Shown here piece by piece: positions 48,818 through 59,777 of a stretch of 64,000 bases of DNA; the first letter of the stretch is position 1; each line of letters begins with the position of its first letter. Location of the stretch: assembly GCA_020055645.1 (NCBI GenBank), contig CM034546.1:7130001-7194000 (forward strand). Direction: 5' to 3'. This DNA comes from Tomocerus qinae (Eukaryota > Arthropoda > Collembola > Entomobryomorpha > Tomoceridae). The position numbers were made by a program, and so were the translations under genes. The notes under the pieces are model-generated. The model ran no database searches. It was not told where the DNA came from and was given only the letters and a program-made list of their open reading frames with translations.

Positions 48818-49236
48818 TCATCTTCTACCACCAATGAGCATTTTGATTGTGGCTCTGCAGAGCATAAGAATGAATTTTGGAGCCGACAGTTTATTAATTG
48901 AAGAAACATCCCCAATTCTAACTTTCATTGGCTTCCAGGATGAACAGAATTTACGAAGGTACTTTTCTGTATGTTTATTTCTTGGGTTGGAATACAATGT
49001 CCAAGATTTCCTACAGCTTTTAGAAGCAGCGTGCAAATATTCGCCAGCAATGCAATAACCTAACCAACCTGTGAGACATCCAACAGCTAGTGCAGTAATT
49101 GCGATCTTTTCCAACGTCGTCAGTTTAGAAAATGAGTTAATTAACAGATAATTGCAGACTAAAAATGTCCGTGTCATTAGCGACCGCAAGGCCACAGAAA
49201 ATGATCGATGTGCGTCATCAAACACTTTCAGAATTG
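48818..49236 (-). pseudogene. GR-like chemoreceptor copy I, only exon 3 remnant
   Basis: The homologous part runs from the codons for ILKVFDDAHRS to the stop after MLIGGRR. It includes GWLGY, the helix 6 block and the C-terminal LSAPKFILMLCRATIKML. Before 49236 the sequence changes to unrelated DNA. The frame happens to stay open to 49405, but that extension has no family features and no acceptor. No exon 1 or 2 is found upstream. ATTK is ATIK here, as in copy J. It is a 5'-truncated copy. Confidence 0.8.
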
Positions 49237-49799
49237 AGTTCTTCCGAGCAAAAATGGCGGTTGGATTTTCAGAAAACAAAAAAAAACAAATTTTTTTACG
49301 GTCGATGCAAAAATTATGTAACCACAAATTTATATATTTTGTGTATCTAAAGTATCTATGGAGCCGAGTTTCGAGGGGGATGAGAGACTCGATTGATTCA
49401 ATCAAGAAGTGATTAATAGGCTGGGAATGTCTGTTAATGATAACGGGTGATTAACTTGGTTACGAAAGTATTAATTCAAGTACATATCGACGAGGTTGAT
49501 GTAACTTGGAAACAGCGATAATCATCAACGACGATCAAAGGCCAGCAATGTTCATGATCATCGATCCATCATACACCTATCAGTTTCGAATATTACCATT
49601 TTCCATTCAACTTTATTAAACGTCCGGGAAATAGGGAAAATTGTGAGGGGAAATATAGAAGATAAAGCTCAAAAATTTGAATTTTGGACCAATTTCTGCT
49701 CTATTTCCCAAACTTCCCATTTCCCACTCCATTTTGATAGCCACATTTTCCTCTGGGAAATGGAAAACTTCCTGTTAGTGGTATTTTCCAGACATGATA

Positions 49800-50275
49800 C
49801 TGAATATTTACATTTCCCAAATATGGGGGTAAACCCCCTACATAGCGGGGTATTATTTTCACACTATAGCGGTGTCCATATTTGAATTCGCCATATTCTT
49901 TTACCCCATAGGGATGAATTTCAACATCGAAATCCAATATTTACATTTCCCCGATATGGGGGTAAACCCCCAATATAGCGGGGTAATATTTTCACACTAT
50001 AGCGGTGTCCATAATTAAATTCGCCGTATTCTTTTACCCAGTAGGGATGAATTCAACATCCAAATCCAATATTTACATTTACCCAATATGGGGGTAAACC
50101 CCTTATATAAAGGGGTTTTATTTTCACACTATAGCGCATAGCGGTGTCTATATTTAAATTCGCCGTGTTCTTTTACCCCGTAGGTATTAATTTCAACAAC
50201 CAAATCTAATATTTACATTTCCCAAATATGGAGGTAAACTCCCTATATAGCGGGGTATTATTTTCACACTATAGC
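49800..50275. repeat. Satellite-like tandem array, about four units of 126-137 bp
   Basis: Each unit has TATTTACATTTCCC, AATATGGGGGTAAACCCC, TATAGCGGGGTA, TTTTCACACTATAGC, AATTCGCC, TATTCTTTTACCC and TAGGGATGAATTTCAAC. Units start near 49804, 49937, 50068 and 50210; the last is cut short. Confidence 0.85.
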
Positions 50276-50401
50276 TACACAAATCATTAAAATGTAAATC
50301 AGTTAGTAAACAATAGTATTTTAAACCAATAGATCCCTGATCCAAAACTGTCAGACAACAAAATGAGAAATTGAATTTATTTCTAACTAGTGAATCCAGC
50401 A

Positions 50402-50691
50402 AAGGAACGAAGGTACAAAAAAGGACCTTTTTTGCTTTTTTGTAAAAAAAGTTACCTTTTTGCTTGTTTACGTTCCTTAAAGTTGCAATAAAAAATCATT
50501 AAAATGTCGTATTTTGTAGTCCGATATTTATAGATTAGTGTTCTATTGTTGAATTGTTCTCACTATTTCACACTACAAATGTTTTATATTTGATTGGTTT
50601 GCGTTGTAGTTTAGACTGATTACGTCTTAATGCATAGGTAAAAAAGCAAAAAAAGGTAAAAATAGGTACTTTTTTTGCTGTTTCGTTCCTT
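50402..50691. mobile_element. Inverted-repeat element with AAGGAACGAA ends
   Basis: The left end AAGGAACGAAGGTAC matches the right end TTCGTTCCTT in reverse complement. The adjacent AAAAAAGGACCTTTTTTGC and GCAAAAAAAGGTAAAAATAGG tracts are also roughly complementary. Related right ends occur at about 48455 and 51610 (TTTTTCGTTCCTTGATTCTC). Confidence 0.6.
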
Positions 50692-53345
50692 GGTATATAA
50701 TGTCTTTGCTTTTTACGTTTTCCTCCGTACCTATATAAGTACCTTGTTTTCCTCTCAATGGGTTTCCACAGACAACAAGGGAAGTTTCGGTGTTGAGTTC
50801 AGGTCAAAATTTTTATCTCTCTCTCTCTAGAGTAGTAATTCCTTTCAATCAACTGTATTCAGTTATCGTTAGCTTGTATTCCGGTCAACGATCAACAAAG
50901 AATAAGTTTGAATGTGGCAGTATTGCATGACTCGTATAATAGTCAAAAACGAAACTTTAAATTCAACCACACCGCAACAACGTTGCCCAAGACATTAGCA
51001 AAACACTTCTGTTTTCACGGATTTGATTGTCGAGGTTTCTGAAAATATTATGAAAAAATTCCATTTGCTTTTTGGTATTATCCTAGCTCTTTCAAGCACG
51101 TATCCAGTAGAGGGGGTGGGGAGGGTGCAGAAACCCCCCCCAAAGAAAATTTTTTCCCAAAAAGACCTATACCGTAAACATTTTTCGCACTTCCGACGAA
51201 TATATGTGACCTTCTACAGGAATTTAAACCATTGGCTAAATTTATTTTAAATGAGTTAGCCTTATCAAAAAAAGCCTGAAACATTCTCTACCTTTTAAAA
51301 AAAATTCGAATTTTTTATGTCATTCCTTCTATTTTTAATGAGCATATCAAATAAAAGCATTCCAGATATAGACAGTCAGTATTACTAAATCACCTCAATG
51401 ACACGAATCACCCGAATTCCACAAAAAGGACACCTGGTCATGTTACACACTTGACACATGACTGAAACTTTGAAAATGTCAGAATTAAAAATAGGTATTC
51501 ATCCCTACGGGTTAAAGAATATGGCGACGTCTATATGCACAGGCGAAAAGAAAAAAGTTTAAAAAGTAGGTTTTTTAAAAGTATTAACTTTTAAGGAAAA
51601 AGGCTTTTTCGTTCCTTGATTCTCAACAAAAACCAACAAAACTTGCGTATAGAAATGCAACCTAAATTTAACGGGAAAAACTATGGCGTGGAATTATGGC
51701 TATAGTTTGACCTTTTAGGAAGCTTTTCCTCATATTCTGGAAGGTTGTATTGAAGCTGACGTCTAAAAGCTGAGCGCGCTCTCTTTTCCGTTTAAATTTT
51801 ACATTGAAAATCCTATTCTAATTTTTCGAATTCATTTTTAATACAGACGCTATCGACAGAGAGCATTGACATATACATCATTCGAACCGTTACATTCGAA
51901 TTAGTAATACGTATTAGTTGTAAGGGCCGACTGCGTTCGTAGCGTTAGATATAGCGATTTTAAAATCGCATATTTAGCATTAGTGGTATAGGAACATTCA
52001 AAGTTAAGCCCCGCCCCTCTTTTATACTTGTCAATTCGAGGCAGCTTTCCTCCTCTTAGTGCGTTGGCCTTCCCAGCCCCCAAAGCATATGTAGCTGATG
52101 TACACGGCATTTAATAATGGCAATGATAATGCAACATGGCAATTTTGCGTGCCAGTTTAAACCGTTGAAATTATAATTAATCACACTTTGAATTAGTCCT
52201 TTTCTTGTACATTTTCGCAAATTGTTATTTTATTTCTTTTAATTAGTTTTATTTATTTATTTTATTTATTTATTGTATTTATTTTGTTTTAAACGTTCTC
52301 TTAGTAACAATATTTGTCGATATATTATGAGAGGTGTTTTACAGCTGTGTTTGGCAGAAGCCGATCACATTACTTAATTACGATTACGACCTCATTTTTT
52401 ACCAGCAATGAGAATTTTGATTGTGGCTCTGCAGAGCATAAGAATGAATTTTGGAGCCGACAGCTTATTTATTGACGAAACATCGCCAATTCTAACTTTC
52501 ATTGGCTTCCAGGACAAACAGAATTTACTAACGTACCTTTCTGTATGTTTATTTCTTGGGTTGGAATACAATGCCCAAGATTTCCTACAGCTTTTAGAAG
52601 CAGTGTGTAAATATGCACCAGCAATACAATAACCTAACCAAACTGTGACAAATGAAATAGCTAGTGCTGCAATTGCGATATTTTCCAGCGCCGTCAGTTT
52701 AGAAAATGACTTAATTAACAGATAATTGCAGACTAAAATTGTCCGTGTCATTAGCGACCTCAAGGCCACAGAAAATGATCGATGAGCTTCATCAAACACT
52801 TTTAAAATTATATCGTGAGATCTGACTGTAATTACCAGAGTATCAATTTCCCTTGCAGAGTCTTTTGTTATTTTTGATTTTTGTCCATACCTGAAAAAAA
52901 TAAAATTGATTAGCTAAAGCCAACAACCAAATACAATATTTCGGCCATAATAATTTTATGTTTTTTTGTCAAGGATGCTTTGAAGATACAGCACGCTTGT
53001 GTAAAACCATTAGGCATTGCTGTAAAGTTGGTAAAAGTATACCAACACCATAGTAGAGGAGTCCAGGGACAGTTTCGTACCACGGGGTGAGTTGGGCAAC
53101 ACATTTGCACAATATTATCAATTAGATAACATAGCCCCCTGTATTATGGCATCTCGTTCGTAATGTGCTGTGGTGGGGGAACGATGCAAAAAAATTGCAC
53201 ATTCGGATAAATACTCAAATATGTAACAAAAAACGAGAATTTTTTTCTTTTTCTTGCTCTGGCAACGCCATTCATTCTGAGAAAGCAAGCTGTGAGTTTT
53301 TGTCGGGGGATTAGGTGACAACCTAGTACTTTTATACATTTTAGC

Positions 53346-54281
53346 CAGTGTGCAAAATACCACTTACCAGTGTTAAGTGGTTTTTAATGGTATTGTATTT
53401 ATCTTGAATTACTACCATCTAAAAAGTAGCACTACTTACTACTAACTTGGTATGTGGTATAAATGGTAAAAATGTGAAAAAATAGTTACATATAATCGCG
53501 TTTTTTAATTTTGAATTAAATTTGGTTCCAAAGTATGAAATAGCTTAGCAGCTGATGATTGTTGTCACAAATTGATAATTGTTCATCAATCAAAGTTAGA
53601 TCCAATCAAATGGAGGCCAGGGTTGTATATTGTCCGGACGAAATGAAAATTGCCCTGGATGAAACCAGTTTTGTCCATGGACGAAATTAATTTTGTCCAT
53701 GGACGAAATTAATTTTGTCCAGTTTTGTCCATGAACGAAATTAATTTTGTCCAGTTTTGTCCATGGACGAAATTAATTTTGTCCAGTTTTGTCCTGGACG
53801 AAAACAATTTTGTCCAGTTTTGTCCATGGACGAAATTAATTTTGTCCAGTTTTTTCCTGGACGAAAACAATTTTATCCAGGAAGAAATTGATTTTGTCCA
53901 GTTTTAACTATCCGATCCATCCTATTTCATCCACCACAACCCTGATGGGGGCACTAATCGCCCTCATTTGCCGATTGAGAAATTAATTACAATTAAATTG
54001 TCGCATTTGCATTAATTTTATACTGGCGATATTAAATTAAATCCTGGTTTTAGTAACATTTTTATAACTTTCGGTAACAATCAAATAAATAGGATTAATC
54101 TCATTAATGAAGCGGCTAATTGGAAATATTTTATAAAAAATAAAGTTTCACAACCTACATTTAGTAAGTTTTGTTCATTCGCACTTATCTTTCAATCGCT
54201 AAAATTTATCATTTTCACCATTAAAACCCTTTTTACCACTGAGGTGGTAAAAAAATAAAAAGTAGTAAACTTTGTACACTA
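53346..54281. mobile_element. hAT-like MITE in intron 2 of copy J, expanded
   Basis: The left end CAGTGTGCAAAATACCAC and right end TTTGTACACTA match the family at 21403 and 43798. Interior similarity is also clear (AGCAGCTGATGATTGTTG, GGCTAATTGGAAAT). A clear 8-bp target duplication is not seen. The extra length comes from the minisatellite at 53635-53905. Confidence 0.75.
53635..53905. repeat. Minisatellite, unit about 31 bp, inside the hAT-like element
   Basis: Repeats of TTTTGTCCATGGACGAAATT and AATTTTGTCCAG, about eight units with small variants (GTCCTGGACGAAAACAATTT). CCATGG makes each unit partly palindromic. The open frame through it (53725-53907) is a product of the repeat. Confidence 0.85.
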
Positions 54282-55379
54282 GCGAATAACAGGCAACATG
54301 GTCGCAACCAGCAAATGATTTCGGGAGTGGGACAAAGAGAAAAATTTCATAGTTTTTAGCAAGAAAATCTTGCGATTTCTTGCGTCAAAGGGGGAGGGTC
54401 ACGTGATCCCTAATGCCTCTTCCTCGCTACGACCCTTTCAGTTTTTACCTCATTTCTCGGTAAATGAAGATTTGGCAGTAGAAAGTCATCCAATGATTCA
54501 TATTGACCACTGCCCCAAAATTTGTTACACCACTGTTAATGCATAAATGGCTTTAATAAAAGGATAGTATTCATAACGATATTGCTTTGGGATAATATTT
54601 GGTAGAAAACAGATTTCCTCTTGATTTAGATAGTAGAAAGTGACATTATTGAACGAAGGTACAGTAAATCCCACAATTGAGACGATGAAAAAAAAATTAT
54701 CCAGTTTTGATGTGACACTCAGCTTCGGATTTTTGCAGTGTTGGTCTGGATACGCAAGTAACAAGATTATTAATCGGGAAATAGAAAACAAATTTATATA
54801 TTAAAATGGGAAAAAAGTGTTTCACTTTACTTGAATATTTAATTATAGCCAACTGAGAAAGCTTGCTATGAAGTAGTATGTATTTTCCTGCTCGAAAACC
54901 CCAAAGCATAAACGAAGTATGGAAGACATAAAATACGTTTGCTGCAAAACTGATTGAATGTCCAGTCATGTCACCTTGTAAGTATAGGACATACACCATT
55001 CTGGAAATACTGATTAGAGCATGGACAACTATGATGGAAATTGTAATGTAACATTTCCACATTGTCCAGTTTGAGTTTATTTTCCTAGTGATTTTATTTT
55101 GGTAGTCCCATGTATATGGAATAACTCCAACAATGGGCAACATTTTCACAAATAAAGAAAAACATTACAAGTATTGTGTAGAAATCATTTTGCAAGAAAT
55201 AAAACTAATTTGAAATACAATCTGGAATAAATATTTTCAAAAATGTTAGGATTTTTAAGGAGTAATAAAAAGATGCTTTTGTGTCAGATAACAATTGCCG
55301 AATGAAAATTTCAATTAAATTGGTATTGTTTTTCACCAACTGTATTTATAATAATAATAGACGTTTTAAGCAAATTGAA

Positions 55380-55440
55380 CATTCAGCTTTTATAGCTCAA
55401 AATGATATATCCCAATGCTATACAATTAGAATTCGAAATC
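55380..55440 (-). promoter_or_regulatory. Receptor promoter block, copy J
   Basis: On the minus strand GCTATAAAAGC is followed by TGAATGTTCAATTTGCTT, matching the core of the family block. The TATA box is at about 55387-55395, about 200 bp before the original ATG. Confidence 0.55.
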
Positions 55441-58400
55441 TATTATTTTCTAGACATTGTATCAGTAATCATTCTTTCTCGGTGCTATATTTAATGGGTC
55501 CCTGAAATACTAAAAGGAAATGAAAAATAATTGAAACACTCAATTGCTGACGGTGCTGTGTAGTACCTTCGGTTAAATAACGAATGCCTTTGGTAAAAAT
55601 ATTGAAAATGCTGAAATGGTACATAAAAACAGGTTTGGTCAATGGTCAATGTCTGTCAAGTGTAATAATATGAAAACATGGATGTCAGGATATATTCCTT
55701 GATATTTTATTTACCTAACGTGTAAAATTACACGTATTACTTTTTTTGGTCCTATGATTTTTTACTTCACAAAAATTTGGTGCAAGTATAATGTAATTTT
55801 AACTTGATATTTCTACACCGATTACTAATAAATTGTTCCAAGACAAAACAATTAGAGTTGTCCGTATCACAATCGATATCTTAGAATCCAAGTATAGCTT
55901 ATAAAACAGAAAAAAATTCTACATGGAAATTGGGCTGCTCTGTTTGATAATGCTTTATTTCTAAACATGCAACCTGAAACTATTGAACATGCAATGCAAT
56001 AGTGTAAGATCTATAGGAAGTAATAATTGCTTACACGTACAATCATGCTACAAAATTACATGTTCGCCAAAGTCAAATTATACATTCCTTGTAAAAGTGG
56101 ACCGCAAATTCCTAAGTGACATGGTGAAATACACCTTGCAGCAATACTTATTTCATTCAATCGGATTTCGTTGCAGCACTACTACCCAATGAATTTTATA
56201 GTATCTTGTCTAGTGCCTACAGACGTATTATCAGAACAGGTTAATGGAAAATCTTTTGGGTTGTTTTAAAAAGCTCAGCTCAGCAATTTGTCTTTTATTA
56301 CATATTTTTTGGCTTGTAATCAAGATTGAAGGTGACATACCAAGAAAAACTATTTGGTTTCACGAAACCTTAATAAATAAATAGTTTCGAATAACGAAAA
56401 TAATCATTGGTTAAAGTTAAAATTATTTAATTTCTCCCAAGAACATTTAACTGATGTACCTTCACCAAATTTCTGGGTACGTACCTGTCTCCTCCACCCG
56501 CCGTCTCACAGAATGTAGATCAATGTGGCAAATCAAGTAAAAAATGGTAAAAAATGTCTTCTGTGTCTTATTTGACAAATTATGTTTTTACCCGTGCGGA
56601 GAGCTTGGCAAAAAGTTGGTACGGTCAATTCGAGTTTCCTTTGGTAGTCTTTGGAAATGTTCAATACATCAACCCACACTGATTAATCTAAATAAATCTG
56701 TAACAGAGTCGAGTCCGAGTCCAACATTTATTTAAGTTTGTAAAGGAATAATGACCAGATAGTTGGACCATATTTCCTTAAAATATGCCACATCAAGAAA
56801 AACTGATTGGTTTCACGAAATCTTAATAAATAAATATAGTTTCTAATAACGAAAATAATCATTGGTTAAAGCAAAAATTATTTAACACTTCCACATCCAA
56901 GTATGGTACAATTGTACCACAACGCCTTTATTTGCTGTTATCTCGGTTCCTATGGATCGAATTATTACATCCAGCTTTCAGGTACCTGTCAGAAACATTG
57001 TTTTACAATTTAAAAAAAATTATTTGAAGTTATTTTGTACATTTTTTCAATTTTTATTGCGAAAAAACTAAGACGAAGTCGGCGCCAACATTGCAATATC
57101 CAATGTGGTACAAATGTACCACAACAAAGGTTTCTTATCTGGGGTGGTACAATAGTACCACATTTGGATACTGCCATGTTAGTAAGACAAAATAGTTAAC
57201 CATTAATTGTATGAAAAGTTTTAAGACACTAAAACCTGTGTGGTATAATTGTACCACACTTGGGTATTGCTGCGTGGTACAATTGTACCACACTTGGTAG
57301 TCCGCGGAAGTTTTTAGGCTTGGATGTGGAAGTGTTAATTTTTCCCAAGAACATTTAACTGGTGTACAAAATTTATCACTTTTTGCATTAAATTACAATG
57401 AATAATTAGCAAAGATGCATAAATACGACTATGATAATTAATATACTAGATTTACATTGACAAAATTAATTTTTCATTCTTCCAAATACGTTTAAAGCCT
57501 TTTTAGAATAAGCTAAGAACCCACCCGCAAAAAATTGAATTTTCGTTGCCACTCTTTTGTATAAATCAATGCAATGATTTGTCCATGCATATACATTCTA
57601 GCATTTGTAGAGACTTTCTAAAGTATATCCCTTGTGTGTCCATGCTTAATTTGCAATTTTGTCAAACTAAATATTACCCTTTTTCCGTATGACAAACGAC
57701 ACCTTAGAATTATTCATAGCTTGTAGAACCACAAAAATGCAAATGGAACTTGAGCTCTGTTTGATGGTACTTTATTTCTTAACAAAATTTGAAATTATTG
57801 AACGCGAAATTGTGTATTAATGATGCTTCAGATCTGGAATAAAATTTTGACCTATATTGTATTAGCGGGTTCTTAATCTACTTTTGTTGCTTAATTCTCG
57901 ACGATCGATTGAGAATTAAAGTACAGCTCTCGAGTCATTGATCGTCGAGAAAATAGTGTTAGCTATAATATGCTTTTATGTTAGCTAAAATTCCTATATT
58001 TGGAAAACTTGTTTACTTAAATTCCAAGATCTAGCCGTTCTACAACAACTACAGAGCTGGAAAAGACCTCTTTGAAAAGCCAAAGAAATAATTTGGTTCG
58101 TAAAGGTACACAAATTAAAAATTTTAATTGTATTCACCGCATACCATCTCTTATGGGGTATCAGGGTACAGATATAAAAAACAGCTGACCTTCACGAACC
58201 AAGTTATCATCCGGCTTTTCCAACGAGCTCTTAATTGACTTTGTAGCTGTTATAGTTCACGGTCACGAAAGGCCACAGTGGTGACACATAAACGGAATAA
58301 ATGAAAATCATGAATGAATTTTATGAAATGAGATGGCCTTAGAAGTGCGAGAGTTGGTGTGTAGGTTGTTGGCTAGATAGGCTTCCATATGTGCACTGCA

Positions 58401-59777
58401 TTGCAACTCTACATCATCAGCATACAGCAGCTAGAGCTAATACTTTACTTTCCTTTACTTGATACATTCATTCACGGTATTCCTGGACTCAACTAATGTA
58501 TTCGAACCGCCATGGGGCATACGTGGTTTTTATGAGGATGTAGCCTGTCTATCCCATGGTGTAAAATCTTAATTCCCAGATTGACGATTAAAATATAAGT
58601 AATTTTCTCAATCTACAACAAATAACAGGTTATCATTAATTAACGTACTCTGGATTAAATTCCTGGAAACTTTTATCGCCACAAAATCAAAAGATTATTC
58701 TCCAAATCTGCGAAAACAAGAATTAGCATGCTATATACTCTATGGTTGATTACTAACTACAAATAGTTACCACATAGGATTGCAAATTAATTTTCACGTC
58801 GCACAATCCTAAAACTGATTCAAAAACTATTTCAATATTAAATAATGTACTTTATAAGGTAAAAGCAACATTGTAAATTCTGTCTGTTAGCTGTGCAGGA
58901 ACCGTTGTTTTTATTTTTAGTGGTAGTAGTAGTACTAAAAGTAGTACTTTAGTACAGTACTAAAACTTTGTGAAGGTTTAAATGAGGAATAGAATTTAGC
59001 CAAATCAAATGAGGGACAATCGAATTTTGCTACGCTACGTTTGAATAATTTAGACCTCAGTGTAGGTCTCAGTATTTGCGTCTTTCTTCTGTATATGTAT
59101 GGTATATTATATATATTCTATTTTATGGTTGGTTTTTATAGGTCTTTACAGTTAGTATCTATGTATGTTGCTAAATTTTGACCTTCGACAATGTAAATAA
59201 GTGTATTTATTATCTTATTAGTACAGGCTTTCTGCCTGACACTTTTGGCTTTATGGTTATGCTCTATGGAATATAAACCGATACTATTCATACATTTTAT
59301 AACTCTAAATTGTAAGAACTTGTGTTTATAAGAATAAAGTCACTGACAATAGTGCATACCACAATACAGTAAATACCTTTTCAGGAGAAAAAAAACCAAA
59401 AACACGTATTCTATATACTGTACAAAAAATATCCAATTAGAACACAGTTAACATTCATATTACTAAAAATCCTCCGGCTCTAGGTCATTTGTTATTATAA
59501 TAAAACTAATAGATAATATATCGTTAAATCCAAAAACGGTTGGAAATATTAAGTAGAGGGATGCGTTGTTATTACATTTTTGTAATCTGCATGTAAAGTA
59601 AATTCCTCCGCGGTTGCCTTCCGCCGCTATGTCCAAGTTCATATTAGCATTTTTCTTAAATATTTAATATGAATCCATTTTAATATTTTTAAAACTGTGA
59701 ACGGTTTTCTACACCATTGAGGTTTCTGCTTGCTGCAAAAATAAATGCAAATCAATGATTACTATTAAACTATCTAA
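55441..59777. other. Intergenic, non-coding
   Basis: No gene is supported. About 56030-56450 is a stray copy of the receptor 3' flank (compare 1780-2240) with no receptor exon next to it. About 56795-57370 partly repeats 56330-56460 and carries a TTAA-type insertion. An imperfect inverted repeat (TCTCGACGATCGATTGAGAA...TTGATCGTCGAGA) lies at 57895-57953. About 57540-57780 resembles 26940-27450 and 47150. About 59580-59777 matches the 3' flank of the first IR gene. Confidence 0.5.
56886..57334. mobile_element. TTAA-type element carrying repeated GTGGTACAATTGTACCAC palindromes
   Basis: TTAA is followed by CACTTCCACATCCAAG, and the other end is CTTGGATGTGGAAGTG followed by TTAA. The empty site is the nearby duplicate at about 56420-56450 (AATTATTTAATTTCTCCC). 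Inside, five copies of a palindrome close to GTGGTACAATTGTACCAC lie near 56907, 57098, 57144, 57240 and 57274, each preceded or followed by TTGG-type words. No coding frame. Confidence 0.8.

Larger units (their letters stand above)
49237..52391. other. Intergenic between copies I and J, repeat-rich
   Basis: Contains a satellite (49800-50275), an inverted-repeat element (50402-50691) and a fragment of the GC-homopolymer element (about 51099). The part from about 51525 is a copy of 48380-48817, so the 3' flanks of I and J are duplicates. A CTCTCTCTCTCT run lies at 50818. No gene is supported; frames at 49643-49937 and 51023-51284 lie on repeats. Confidence 0.5.
52392..55188 (-). pseudogene. GR-like chemoreceptor copy J, broken
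   Basis: Minus-strand exons are 55188-54831 (358 nt), 54745-54449 and 52890-52392. Exon 1 has a nonsense codon at position 8 (ATGATTTCTACACAATACTTGTAATG, where the family has CAA); an ATG further on would give a shortened N-terminus. Exon 2 is 297 nt instead of 310, with scrambled sequence after YALT and a stop in the fourth helix. Exon 3 is open and encodes a complete C-terminal half ending ATIKILIAGKK. Intron 2 is long because it contains a hAT-like element with a minisatellite. Confidence 0.85.

Noticed and set aside
53725-53907. Open frame with repeated DENNFVQF / TKLILSSF peptides
   Set aside because: It is a translation of a 31-bp minisatellite inside a transposable element.
56900-57300. 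Regularly recurring palindromes resembling a CRISPR array
   Set aside because: Copies vary, spacing is irregular, they lie inside a TTAA-flanked element, and the DNA is clearly animal.
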